Shown: in pieces, positions 16,076 through 24,363 of the stretch
Position numbering within the stretch: the stretch's first letter is position 1
Layout: each line of letters opens with the position of its first letter
Source of the DNA: Actinomycetota bacterium
Lineage (GTDB): Bacteria; Actinomycetota; Acidimicrobiia; Acidimicrobiales; RAAP-2
DNA: 36,593 nt
NCBI GenBank assembly: GCA_029850535.1
Contig: JARCRU010000081.1
Location: 1-36,593 of the forward strand
Direction: 5' to 3'
The notes under the pieces: model-generated
Seen by the model: the letters and a program-made list of their open reading frames with translations, nothing else
What the model was told of the DNA's origin: nothing
Databases searched by the model: none
Translations under genes and position numbers: made by a program

Positions 16076-16990
16076 ATGACTCTCGCACGCGTTGGATATC
16101 TGGGTGCCGAGGGGTCATTCTCGCACGAGGCCGTACTCACGCTGACCGGCTCCCAACCTGTGGCGTGCTCGTCGATTGGCGATGTTCTCGCGGGGGTCGC
16201 TGAGGGCAGCCTGGCGACTGGTCTCGTTCCGCTGGAGAACGCCATCGAGGGGACGGTTTCGGCGACCATCGACGGCCTGGTCTTTGACCACGACTTGGTG
16301 ATAGAACGCGAGGTCGTCCTACCCATTCATCTTCATCTCCTCGCTCGAGCGGGGGTGACCCTGGAGCGGGTCACGCAGGTCTCGAGTTACGTCCACGCCC
16401 TCGCTCAGGTGCGCGGCTTCCTTGCCGGACTGCCCGACGTCATCATCGATGAAACGACGTCGACCTCGCAGGCTGCTCGCGAGGTGGCGGGTTCGCCCGA
16501 GCCCTGGGCCGCCGTCGGTTCGGCGATTGCGGGTTCCCTCTTCGGCCTGGACATCATTGCCGCTGACATTGCTGATCACCCGGGCAACGCGACGCGCTTC
16601 GTCGAGGTCGGGCGCGGTGACATTCCCGCGCCAACTGGCAACGACCGAACCTCGATCGTGTGTTTCCAAGATGCCGACCGGCCCGGCTCGCTCTACGGGA
16701 TCCTCGGTCGATTCGCCGCGCGTGACATCAACTTGACCAAACTTGAGAGTCGTCCGACGAAGCTCGGGCTCGGTGATTATTGCTTCGTCATCGAGTTCGA
16801 CGGGCACGTCGGCGACGATATCGTCGCTGACTGCCTCGCCGACCTGCAGGCGCACTTGGTACGCGTCAAGTTCCTCGGTTCCTATCCGGTCACTGGTGAG
16901 GGATCGGTGAATCGGCGTGAGGAGGTCGGAGAGGCTCGTCGCGCGGCGGCGCAATGGATCTCCGCACTACGCGGCAGAATTCGGCACTGA
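16076..16990 (+). CDS. pheA: Prephenate dehydratase
   Basis: A 304-residue enzyme converting prephenate to phenylpyruvate in phenylalanine synthesis. The catalytic PDT domain (1-180) starts with VGYLGAEGSFSHEA, continues with GLVPLENAIEGTV and ends with the catalytic NATRF (Thr173). The regulatory ACT domain (about 190-275) contains the LESRP motif (223-227) that binds phenylalanine for feedback inhibition. It is the monofunctional actinobacterial type with no chorismate mutase domain. It probably forms its own transcription unit: its own -10 box lies upstream and a hairpin overlaps the stop codon. Confidence 0.95.
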   Translation: MTLARVGYLGAEGSFSHEAVLTLTGSQPVACSSIGDVLAGVAEGSLATGLVPLENAIEGTVSATIDGLVFDHDLVIEREVVLPIHLHLLARAGVTLERVTQVSSYVHALAQVRGFLAGLPDVIIDETTSTSQAAREVAGSPEPWAAVGSAIAGSLFGLDIIAADIADHPGNATRFVEVGRGDIPAPTGNDRTSIVCFQDADRPGSLYGILGRFAARDINLTKLESRPTKLGLGDYCFVIEFDGHVGDDIVADCLADLQAHLVRVKFLGSYPVTGEGSVNRREEVGEARRAAAQWISALRGRIRH

Positions 16991-16998
16991 GGCCGAAT
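16979..16998 (+). terminator. Hairpin at the pheA stop codon
   Basis: ATTCGGC (16979-16985) and GCCGAAT (16992-16998) form a perfect 7-bp stem with a 6-nt loop that includes the TGA stop. No T-run follows, so it may terminate only weakly or stabilise the 3' end. Confidence 0.4.
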
Positions 16999-17112
16999 CG
17001 GAGTCGTTCACTTGGCCCCCGCTCATCCCTGATCAAAGATAATTTAAGAGCGACTCGCGTGTCGTGGTGTCGAAGTCGACGACAAGAAGTCGAAAAGAAT
17101 TCACAATTGTGC

Positions 17113-17141
17113 TTGACAGATTGAGTCGCCCTCGTTAACTT
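17113..17141 (+). promoter_or_regulatory. Sigma-A-type promoter of the beta-glucoside operon
   Basis: TTGACA (17113-17118) is followed by exactly 17 bases and TAACTT (17136-17141). It is the best -35/-10 pair in the window. The -10 abuts the first LacI-type operator. Confidence 0.8.
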
Positions 17142-17166
17142 GTAAGCGGTTACGAAAGCGGTTACA
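17141..17166 (+). promoter_or_regulatory. Two tandem LacI-family operators
   Basis: TGTAAGCGGTTACG (17141-17154) and CGAAAGCGGTTACA (17153-17166) each carry the LacI-family core AAnCGnTT, with central CG steps 12 bp apart. The outer arms ACTTGTAA and TTACAAGT (17139-17146, 17162-17169) are perfect inverted repeats. They overlap the -10 edge and the probable transcription start, so bound repressor would block the polymerase. The adjacent LacI gene is the obvious ligand (inference). Confidence 0.8.
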
Positions 17167-17209
17167 AGTAGTCGCGGCTTTCGTAGTGAGTTATCCGGGG
17201 GGAGACGAA

Positions 17210-18316
17210 GTGGCCGAATCAACGCCGACGATCTACGACGTCGCCGAACGCGCGGGCGTTTCGATCGCGACGGTCAGTCGTGCGCTCAACTCCCTGGACT
17301 CGGTGCGTCCCGCGACTCGCGACAAGGTTTTGCGCGCGATGGACGAGTTGGATTTCGTGCCCAATGCCATTGCGCGTGGGCTCTCGATTGGCAAGCACAG
17401 CATCTTGGGTCTGGTCTTCACCCGGGTGGTGGGCGAAAACAATGGGCTCGCGGTGGAGGAGGCGAGTCTGCTCTACACCGACATCGTCATTCGAGGTGCG
17501 GAGATGCGCGCCGCCGAGCAGGGCTATTCGCTGCTGCTGAGCAGTTTTGATGAGTCGCACCCTTCGGGAATGAACGCACTACTGAGCCTGAGCGGCAGTG
17601 TGGACGGGCTCATTTTGATGGACCGCGTTCTCGCCGACGACGACGTCGCATTTCTCGCGCGTCGGATCCCCGTCGTGCTCCTGGCGGGTCGGGGTGACTC
17701 AGCGGCGGCGATCACCGTACGCGTGGACAACGAGCAGGCGATGACCAGTTTGGCCGAGCACCTGGTTAACGAGCACCACCTGACACGGGTCGGTTTCGTC
17801 AGTGGCGCGATGGAGAGCCCCGACGCTCGCGCGCGCGCCGCCGGTTTTCGCAACGCCGTCGAGTCCTTGGGCGCGAGCATCGCCGACGTCGACTTCCTCG
17901 AAGCCGACTGGACCTCGGCGGGGGGCGAAGTGGCCATGCGTGAGCGTCTCGAACGGAGCGAAGAACTCCCCGAGGTCTTCGCGTGCGCCAACGATCAAAT
18001 GGCCGTCGGCGTGATCTTCGCGTTGCAGGAGGCGGGTCGCCGTGTTCCTGACGACATCTGTGTGACGGGTTTCGACGACATCACCCTCACGCGCTACTTC
18101 AATCCGCCCCTCACCACCATTCGGCAATCGGGCGGTCTCCTGGGCTCGGTCGCGGTTGACGCGTTGGTGGCCCACATCGAGGGCACCGACGACGTCGTAC
18201 GCACCATCGTCCTGCCCACCCAACTGGTCGTGCGCGCGAGTTGCGGGTGCGTTGCCGACCCCGAGGAGTCGCTGCACCAACTTCTCACCTCCACCCACCA
18301 GCGGGTCGACGCATGA
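17210..18316 (+). CDS. LacI-family transcriptional repressor
   Basis: A 368-residue regulator. The N-terminal HTH is TIYDVAERAGVSIATVSRALN (about 6-26), with the hinge region PNAIARGLSIG; the rest is a periplasmic-binding-protein-like sensor domain (about 60-340) with GLILMDR, VRVDNEQAMTSLAEHL, RVGFVSGAMESPDARAR, VFACANDQMAVGVIFAL and VTGFDDITLTRYFNPPLTTIRQ, all typical. I prefer GTG 17210 to GTG 17186 because GGGGGGAG (17197-17204) is 5 nt upstream. It is the first gene of the transport operon and its stop overlaps the permease start (ATGA). It is likely autoregulated and relieved by a beta-glucoside or glucose derivative. Confidence 0.92.
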   Translation: MAESTPTIYDVAERAGVSIATVSRALNSLDSVRPATRDKVLRAMDELDFVPNAIARGLSIGKHSILGLVFTRVVGENNGLAVEEASLLYTDIVIRGAEMRAAEQGYSLLLSSFDESHPSGMNALLSLSGSVDGLILMDRVLADDDVAFLARRIPVVLLAGRGDSAAAITVRVDNEQAMTSLAEHLVNEHHLTRVGFVSGAMESPDARARAAGFRNAVESLGASIADVDFLEADWTSAGGEVAMRERLERSEELPEVFACANDQMAVGVIFALQEAGRRVPDDICVTGFDDITLTRYFNPPLTTIRQSGGLLGSVAVDALVAHIEGTDDVVRTIVLPTQLVVRASCGCVADPEESLHQLLTSTHQRVDA

Positions 18317-19293
18317 GGATGCTCGCGCGACGTCTCTCGCTGTACGTGGTCACCGCGTGGGTCGCCATCACCGTCAACTTCTTGCTGCCGCGCATGATGC
18401 CGGGAAATCCGGTGCAGCAACTCATCGGCAAGTTGACCGGCAGCATCACCCCCCAACAAGTACACGCCATCGAGTTAGCCTTCGGGATTGGCCTCAATCA
18501 GGGACTCTGGGCCCAGTACACCGGTTACTTGCACCAACTCTTCGTCGGCAACCTGGGTGTCTCGATCACCTTGTCATCACCCGTCTCGACCGTGCTCAAA
18601 TCCGCGGTGCCGTGGACGGTGGGACTCATCGGAGTGTCCACCATCTTGAGTTTCCTGTTGGGAACGCTCTCGGGAGCGCTACTGGGGTGGTTCCGCGGAT
18701 CACGACTTGATTCGCTCATTCCGGTGGCCACGTTCTTCCAAGCGGTGCCCTACTTCTTCCTGGGTACGGTGATGCTCCTGGTCTTTGGCTCCAGCCTGCA
18801 CTGGTTCCCCGTGCTGGGGGCCTACAGTCAATCGGTAACGCCGGGGTGGCACTGGGACTTCGTCTTCAGCCTGTTTCGCTACGGCGAACTACCCGTCATC
18901 ACGATCGTGCTGAGCTCAGTGGCGGGATGGATGCTCGGAATGCGCAACATGATGATCACCATGATCGCCGAGGACTTCGTCCTGATGGCGGTCGCGAAAG
19001 GGTTGCCTCGACGAAAGGTCATTATGCATGCGGCGCGTAACGCGGTGCTGCCCAGCGTGGCGAATCTCTCCCTGGCCATTGGCTTAGTGGTTTCGGGCGC
19101 GCTGCTCGTGGAACTGGTCTTCAATTACCCCGGAGTGGGTAACCTGCTGCTCCAGGCGGTCCTTAACGAGGATTACCCCCTGATCCAGGGCATCTTCTTG
19201 GTGATCACCATGACGGTTCTGGCGGCGAACCTCCTCGCGGACATCTTCTACTTTGTGCTCGACCCTCGCACTCGTACTGAGGCGGCCGTATGA
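18313..19293 (+). CDS. ABC transporter permease, DppB/OppB type
   Basis: A 326-residue integral membrane subunit with about six TM helices. The N-terminus is typical for DppB: ARRLSLYVVTAWVAITVNFLLPRMMPGNPV, which is written here as one TM and the start of the periplasmic loop. The cytoplasmic EAA loop that docks the ATPase reads VAKGLPRRKVIMHAARNAVLP, and ELVFNYPGVGNLL is characteristic of the C-terminal half. It forms the channel with the next permease. ATG 18313 overlaps the lacI stop. Family-5-type importers carry peptides, nickel or oligosaccharides; context (LacI, GH1) favours sugars. Confidence 0.9.
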   Translation: MRMLARRLSLYVVTAWVAITVNFLLPRMMPGNPVQQLIGKLTGSITPQQVHAIELAFGIGLNQGLWAQYTGYLHQLFVGNLGVSITLSSPVSTVLKSAVPWTVGLIGVSTILSFLLGTLSGALLGWFRGSRLDSLIPVATFFQAVPYFFLGTVMLLVFGSSLHWFPVLGAYSQSVTPGWHWDFVFSLFRYGELPVITIVLSSVAGWMLGMRNMMITMIAEDFVLMAVAKGLPRRKVIMHAARNAVLPSVANLSLAIGLVVSGALLVELVFNYPGVGNLLLQAVLNEDYPLIQGIFLVITMTVLAANLLADIFYFVLDPRTRTEAAV

Positions 19294-20243
19294 GTTCGGT
19301 CCGCCTCCCACGGTCGCCCAAGGTTCTCGTCGGTGCGGGGTTGGTGGCCTTCTTCGCGGTGTTGACCGTAGTGGGACCCTACCTCGCTCCCTACAACCCG
19401 AGTAACACCAATTTCAACGCGAACCTGACGCCCTCGTCGGCTCACTGGTTGGGCACCACCGCGCTGGGACAGGACATCTTCTCCCAACTCCTGGTGGGCG
19501 CGCGCGCCACGATGATCGTGGCGATCGTCGCGGGCGTAGTGGCGACGATTCTGTCGGTGACCGTGGGCGTGTCCGCTGGCTACCTCGGCGGCAAGTCCGA
19601 CGAGGGACTGTCCCTGCTCTCGAACGTGTTCCTGGCCATCCCCGGACTGCCACTGCTGATCGTGATCGATAGCTACCTGCCCGCCGGCGGACGATCGAAC
19701 TCTTTCGTGATCGGCCTCGTCATTTCATTGACCGGTTGGGCCTGGGGTGCGCGTGTTCTGCGGGCGCAGACGATGTCGCTACGAAATCGTGACTTCGTCG
19801 AGGCGGCGCGCATCATCGGCGAGAGCCGATTCCGCATCATGGTCTTCGAGATCGCCCCGAATCTGCTGCCGGTACTGGCGTCGTCGTTGCTCTTCACCAT
19901 TCTCTACTCCATCGGTGCTTACGTCACGCTCGCCTACGTGGGCTTGACCTCGACGGCCGTGTGGAACTGGGGCACCATGCTCTACTGGGCGCAAGCCAAT
20001 AACGCCCCCTTGGCGGGTCAGTGGTACTGGTTCGTGCCGCCGGGAGTCTGCATCGCTCTCATCGGCACGGGCCTGGCCCTGATGAACTTCGGTATCGATG
20101 AGTTCATCAATCCGCGACTGCGCTCGGCGGGACTGAGTTCGAAGGTACGACGCGAGAGCGGACTGCCTCGGCGTCCGCGACTTGGCTTCACGCCCGTGTT
20201 GCGTCCGCGCGATGCCTCTAGTGCGAGGGCTGGTGTTCGATGA
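19290..20243 (+). CDS. ABC transporter permease, DppC/OppC type
   Basis: A 317-residue second permease of the Dpp/Opp type. Features are TM1 (about 12-32), the loop PYNPSNTNFNANLTPSSAHWLGTTALGQDIFSQLLVGAR that carries the 'HWLGTD..GRD' family motif in a degenerate form (split here only for description), and the EAA loop FVEAARIIGESRFRIMVFEI. The C-terminus has LMNFGIDEFINPRLR, standard for DppC, then a basic tail. ATG 19290 overlaps the preceding stop (ATGA), and the next start overlaps its own stop, so the subunits are made by coupled translation. Confidence 0.9.
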   Translation: MSSVRLPRSPKVLVGAGLVAFFAVLTVVGPYLAPYNPSNTNFNANLTPSSAHWLGTTALGQDIFSQLLVGARATMIVAIVAGVVATILSVTVGVSAGYLGGKSDEGLSLLSNVFLAIPGLPLLIVIDSYLPAGGRSNSFVIGLVISLTGWAWGARVLRAQTMSLRNRDFVEAARIIGESRFRIMVFEIAPNLLPVLASSLLFTILYSIGAYVTLAYVGLTSTAVWNWGTMLYWAQANNAPLAGQWYWFVPPGVCIALIGTGLALMNFGIDEFINPRLRSAGLSSKVRRESGLPRRPRLGFTPVLRPRDASSARAGVR

Positions 20244-21364
20244 GCGAGGAGACCATGAACGACGTCGATCAGTCCCTCAATGACACGGTGCTGGAGATCG
20301 AGGACTTCAGCGTCGATTACGGCTGGGGTGAGGGCGCCGTGCGCGCGGTCAACAACGTGACGTTGAGCGTGCGCCGATCACGGGTGCTCGGCATCGCCGG
20401 TGAGAGTGGGAGCGGCAAGTCGACGCTGGTCTACGCGGTGACGCGCCTGTTGCGCTCGCCGGGGGTGATCGCGGGCGGCCGCGCCCGACTGACCTTCGAT
20501 GATCCAGGGTCTCATGACACCAAGCGTCGAACCGTCGACTTGACGAGCGCGACGTCGGGTGAACTGCGGTCGATTCGATGGTCCCAGGTATCGATCGTTC
20601 TTCAGAGTGCGCTCAACGCGCTCAATCCGGTGTTGCGAATCGGACACGAGTTCGACGAGGTGTTGAAGGTCCACCGCCCGTCGATGTCGAAGACCGAGCG
20701 CCGAGAGCGTGCGGCGGAATTACTCGGTCTGGTGGGCTTGAATGAGGATCGTCTCGCTCGCTTCCCCCACGAGCTCTCGGGTGGTCAGCGCCAGCGCATC
20801 ATGATCGCCCTCGCCCTCGCCCTGGACCCGCAGTTGGTCATCATGGACGAGCCCACCACGGCGCTCGACGTCGTCACCCAGCGCGAGATCGTCAACGAGC
20901 TCGCTCAACTGCGCGTGCGCTTCGGCTTCTCCATGATCTTCATCACCCACGACCTCTCGCTGTTGGTGGAGCTGGCCGACGACATCGCCGTGATGTACGC
21001 CGGCAATGTCGTGGAGTGGGCTCCCGCCGGGGATCTCTATCACGCGCCGCGTCATCCGTACACGCTGGGTCTGTTGAACTCTTCGCCACCGCTCACGGGT
21101 GAACGGCGCGAGCTCGTGGGCATCGCCGGTGCGCCACCTGACTTGTCCCAGCCCATCAGCGGGTGCAGTTTCCGCGCACGCTGCCCCTACGCCTTCGATC
21201 GTTGCGCCACTGAGGTTCCCGTGCTGGGCGTGGTCGACGACTCCGGACGTAAAGTCGCCTGCTGGCTGCACGAGACACCCGCGACGGTCCCGATGCCGCT
21301 GCGCATCGTCGCACCAGGGCGTGACGAGACAGTGCCGGCTCTGGACCAGGAGGTGGTGAGTTGA
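20240..21364 (+). CDS. ABC transporter ATPase, DppD/OppD type
   Basis: A 374-residue nucleotide-binding subunit. Walker A GESGSGKST (54-62), Q-loop at VLQSALNALNP, signature LSGGQRQR (179-186), Walker B LVIMDEP (199-205), D-loop TALD and H-loop ITHD. The C-terminal oligopeptide/dipeptide extension has CSFRARCPYAFDRC, which resembles the Cys cluster that binds an iron-sulfur cluster in some DppD proteins. An insertion of about 15 residues (near 85-105) lies between Walker A and the Q-loop. ATGA overlap at both ends of the chain supports one complex with its neighbours. Confidence 0.92.
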   Translation: MSEETMNDVDQSLNDTVLEIEDFSVDYGWGEGAVRAVNNVTLSVRRSRVLGIAGESGSGKSTLVYAVTRLLRSPGVIAGGRARLTFDDPGSHDTKRRTVDLTSATSGELRSIRWSQVSIVLQSALNALNPVLRIGHEFDEVLKVHRPSMSKTERRERAAELLGLVGLNEDRLARFPHELSGGQRQRIMIALALALDPQLVIMDEPTTALDVVTQREIVNELAQLRVRFGFSMIFITHDLSLLVELADDIAVMYAGNVVEWAPAGDLYHAPRHPYTLGLLNSSPPLTGERRELVGIAGAPPDLSQPISGCSFRARCPYAFDRCATEVPVLGVVDDSGRKVACWLHETPATVPMPLRIVAPGRDETVPALDQEVVS

Positions 21365-22386
21365 ATAACGCCCTGCTCGAAGCGCGTCGACTCTCACGTC
21401 ATTTCGTGGTGCGCACCGGCCACGGCCTCATCCGTCCCAAGAAGACGGTGCGAGCGGTCGACGACGTTTCCTTGAGCCTGCACGCGGGCCGCGTCACCGC
21501 GGTGGTGGGTGAGAGTGGCTCGGGCAAGTCGGTCCTCGCGCGCATGCTTGCGCGCATCGTGACGCCCACTTCAGGAGAACTCCTCCTCGGTGGACAGGCA
21601 ATCCCGGTCAACTCGCCCAGGAATTTGGCCTACGCCTCAGAGGTACAGTTGGTCCTCCAAGACCCCTTCGCCTCGATCAACCCGGTCCACAAGGTGCGAC
21701 ACTCCCTCGAACGCCCGCTGCTCATCCACGGTGCCACGAAGAGCGAGATCGAGTCACGCTCGAGCGCGGCGTTGTCGCGGGTATCACTCGAACCGCCCGA
21801 CCGCTACCTCGACCGCTACCCTCACGAACTCTCGGGAGGACAACTCCAGCGGGTTTCGATTGCGCGGGCCCTGTGCGTGAATCCCCAAGTGCTACTGGCC
21901 GACGAACCCATTTCGATGCTCGACGTCTCAGTGCGATTGGGCGTGTTGAACCTGCTGCGGGGACTCTGTGACAACGAGAAGTTAGCGGTGCTCTACATCA
22001 CGCACGACATCGCGTCGGCGCGTTACATCGCCGACGAGACCATCGTCATGTACGCCGGACAGGTCGTCGAGCAATCCGACGGGACCGCACTGATCGACGG
22101 CCCCACGCATCCCTACACCCAACTGTTGATCGCGTCAGTGCCCGATCCCAGTGATCCCCTGCGCCGAGCCCCCGAGATTGAGGATCGCGCCGGACAGGGA
22201 CAATTTCCCGCCGAGGGGTGTCGTTTTGCCCCTCGGTGCCCCCACGCGATGGACGTGTGCCGTTCATCATCGCCTCCGCTGTTCGAGGTCGCGACGGGTC
22301 ACGAGTCGCGCTGCTGGCTGCACGAGTCAGTAGCCAAGGTGTCCATCAAGGGACGAGAGCAAGGGGGGGAAATTTCGACCACGTAG
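21361..22386 (+). CDS. ABC transporter ATPase, DppF/OppF type
   Basis: A 341-residue partner ATPase. Walker A GESGSGKS (50-57), Q-loop LVLQDPFASINP, signature LSGGQLQR (157-164), Walker B LLADEP (178-183) and ITHD. The C-terminus carries the oligopeptide extension CRFAPRCPHAMDVC. The start is a TTG overlapping the previous stop (TTGA), backed by AGGAGG (21348-21353) 7 nt upstream; no better start lies nearby. It completes a heterodimeric ATPase with the upstream gene. A 142-base gap with a hairpin separates it from the binding protein. Confidence 0.92.
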   Translation: MNNALLEARRLSRHFVVRTGHGLIRPKKTVRAVDDVSLSLHAGRVTAVVGESGSGKSVLARMLARIVTPTSGELLLGGQAIPVNSPRNLAYASEVQLVLQDPFASINPVHKVRHSLERPLLIHGATKSEIESRSSAALSRVSLEPPDRYLDRYPHELSGGQLQRVSIARALCVNPQVLLADEPISMLDVSVRLGVLNLLRGLCDNEKLAVLYITHDIASARYIADETIVMYAGQVVEQSDGTALIDGPTHPYTQLLIASVPDPSDPLRRAPEIEDRAGQGQFPAEGCRFAPRCPHAMDVCRSSSPPLFEVATGHESRCWLHESVAKVSIKGREQGGEISTT

Positions 22387-22490
22387 CGCGCCACCAACTG
22401 CCGGTGCTACGCCGCTGTCCTCCAGATCTTCTAGTGGAAGCGTCCAGCCGGCTCCGCAGTACCCATCAGGACTTACACGGTCAATAAAGG

Positions 22491-22508
22491 AGTCGGCGTC
22501 AGCCGACT
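22491..22508 (+). promoter_or_regulatory. Hairpin in the leader of the binding-protein gene
   Basis: AGTCGGC (22491-22497) and GCCGACT (22502-22508) form a perfect 7-bp stem with loop gtca, 9 bases before the ribosome site AAAGGA (22518-22523). It may shield a processed 5' end or tune expression of the binding protein relative to the membrane subunits. I see no clear promoter in the 142-base gap. Confidence 0.45.
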
Positions 22509-22528
22509 GGACAAACCAAAGGATACTT

Positions 22529-24193
22529 ATGATTAGAAAGATAGCCATCATCGCCTCGGCGATGTCGTGCTTGACACTGGGCCTTATCAGCGCGAGCGGC
22601 GCTGGCGCGGCTCCGGCACAGCACGTCCTAACCGAGGAAGGCAACGTGGGAGTGACGTTCACCCAGAACTTCAACCCCTTCAATTCCAACTCGCTAGCCG
22701 GACAGATGAGCATCAAATCGCTCACCTACGAGCCGCTGTTCGAGTTCGACTTCCTTAAGGCCAACACCCAGTACCCGTGGCTGGCCACGGCGTACAAGTG
22801 GACCAACGGTGGACGCACGATCACCTTCACCATCCGCAATGGCGTCAAGTGGAGTGACGGACAGATGTTGACCCCGGCCGACGTCGCCTACACGTTCAAC
22901 TTGATTGGTCAGAACCCGGCGGCTAACTACTCCGGCGTTCCCCAGATGACCAACGCCGCGACGGTCAAGGGCGACACGGTGTCGCTGAACTTCGCGTCGC
23001 CGGCCTATCAGGACATCGTCGCAATCGCTGGCAGTACGCTGATCGTGCCCGAGCACCTCTGGTCCAGGGTCTCGAACCCGGCCAAGGCCGTCATCACCAA
23101 CCCGATCGGTACCGGTCCCTACGTCTTGAAGAGCTACTCGTCGCAACTCGTCACGTACAAGGCGAACCCGCACTACTGGGGTGGGATGCCCGCGGCGACG
23201 CAGGTGAACATTCCCTCGTACTCGAGCAACGCGGCGGCCACGACGGCGCTGGCGAATGGTCAGTTGGACTGGGCTGGTAACGACATCGCCAACATCAAGT
23301 CGGTGTTCGTCAACAAGAATCCCAAGACGAACCACTACTACTTCGCTGGTGGCAACACCGTTACGTTGATGTTCAACGTCAACTACGGAGCGTTGGGTGA
23401 CCCGATCGTTCGTGCGGCCATCAGCGCGGGTATCAACCGCGCCGAATTGGGTGTCAAGGCCGAGAGCGGTTACGAGCTGCCCGCGACGTCCTCGAGCGGA
23501 CTGATCCTGCCGAACCAGGCATCGTTCCTTTCGCCCAAGGCTAAGAACGACCTCTCGCCCACTTCCAATCCCTCCAAGGTGGCGTCGCTGCTCTCGAGTG
23601 ACGGTTACACCAAGAACTCGAGTGGCATGTGGGTAAGGAATGGTCAGGAGATCTCCTTCAATATTGAGGACCCGACGGCTTACTCGGACTACTACGCCGG
23701 GGCGCAATTGATTGCCAACTCGCTACAGGCAGTGGGCATCAACGCCACCGTCGACGGCGTGCAGGCCTCGCAGTGGTACTCGGACCTGGCCGCAGGCACG
23801 TTCCAGAGTGCGATTCACTGGGGTGCCGGTGGGGCCAACCCGTTCCAGCAGTACCAGAACTGGTTGGACTACAACACCTTCGTGGCACCGAACCCGAAGT
23901 CGGCTTCGGGTGACTTCGGTCGCTACAAGAGTGTCGCTGCCCAGACGGCCATCAAGAAGCTCGAGACCACGAGTCCGCTGGACACCAAGGCCGTCAACAG
24001 CGCGGTGCAGGTCCTGGGTAGCATCTTGACCAATCAGGTCCCGGTGGCTCCTCTGCTCTACGGTGCGGACTGGAACGTCTACTCGACGGCCCACTTCACC
24101 GGCTGGGTGACTGCGGCGAATCCCTACATGGACCCGTCGCCGTCGGACCCCGCGCTCCCCATTATCTTGATGCACCTGAAGGTAGTGAAGTAG
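22529..24193 (+). CDS. Family-5 extracellular solute-binding protein (probable beta-glucoside binder)
   Basis: A 554-residue SBP_bac_5 protein that delivers ligand to the permeases. An N-terminal signal sequence (about 1-28) ends in an AGA site for signal peptidase I; the only Cys, in SAMSC, does not fit a lipobox, so it appears not to be a lipoprotein. Family marks are FNPFNSNS, LTYEPLFEFD, ITFTIRNGVKWSDGQMLTPADVAYTF (in two halves), IGTGPYVLKSY and RAAISAGINRAELG. It is rich in aromatic residues, as in oligosaccharide-binding members known in Thermotoga. The ligand is inferred from the GH1 and LacI neighbours. The ATG has AAAGGA upstream. Confidence 0.9.
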   Translation: MIRKIAIIASAMSCLTLGLISASGAGAAPAQHVLTEEGNVGVTFTQNFNPFNSNSLAGQMSIKSLTYEPLFEFDFLKANTQYPWLATAYKWTNGGRTITFTIRNGVKWSDGQMLTPADVAYTFNLIGQNPAANYSGVPQMTNAATVKGDTVSLNFASPAYQDIVAIAGSTLIVPEHLWSRVSNPAKAVITNPIGTGPYVLKSYSSQLVTYKANPHYWGGMPAATQVNIPSYSSNAAATTALANGQLDWAGNDIANIKSVFVNKNPKTNHYYFAGGNTVTLMFNVNYGALGDPIVRAAISAGINRAELGVKAESGYELPATSSSGLILPNQASFLSPKAKNDLSPTSNPSKVASLLSSDGYTKNSSGMWVRNGQEISFNIEDPTAYSDYYAGAQLIANSLQAVGINATVDGVQASQWYSDLAAGTFQSAIHWGAGGANPFQQYQNWLDYNTFVAPNPKSASGDFGRYKSVAAQTAIKKLETTSPLDTKAVNSAVQVLGSILTNQVPVAPLLYGADWNVYSTAHFTGWVTAANPYMDPSPSDPALPIILMHLKVVK

Positions 24194-24203
24194 GCAATTC
24201 GTC

Positions 24204-24239
24204 GTCGCGGCGGCTCCCCTTCGTGGGGGCCGCCACGAC
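24204..24239 (+). terminator. Strong intercistronic hairpin after the binding-protein gene
   Basis: GTCG-c-GGCGGC-t-CCCC pairs with GGGG-GCCGCC-a-CGAC around a short loop, giving about 14 base pairs. No T-run follows and a gene in the same direction starts 125 bases later, so partial termination or 3'-end stabilisation of the binding-protein mRNA is likely. Such hairpins commonly raise binding protein above the rest of an operon. Confidence 0.65.
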
Positions 24240-24363
24240 TCACGAAAAGGAAACATGATTTCCGCCGTTTCGACGTGCGGCCTCACCTACTCCCAACTCG
24301 GTGAGGTCGCACGACGAAGCGGCTCCGCAGTGCACCACCAACAATCAGCAGGAGACTCTCCCC

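Noticed and set aside
22150..22158. AGTGATCCC inside the second ATPase gene, resembling the ECF -35.
   Set aside because: No CGTAC at the right distance, and it is inside coding sequence.
22694..23707. Long open frame of 337 codons antisense to the binding-protein gene.
   Set aside because: Arg/Val-rich translation without domains, fully inside a well-supported gene.
22449..24331. The 12-mer CGGCTCCGCAGT occurs both before the binding-protein gene (22449-22460) and before the GH1 gene (24320-24331).
   Set aside because: In a window of this size dozens of repeated 12-mers are expected by chance, the flanks do not match, and it does not resemble the LacI operators.
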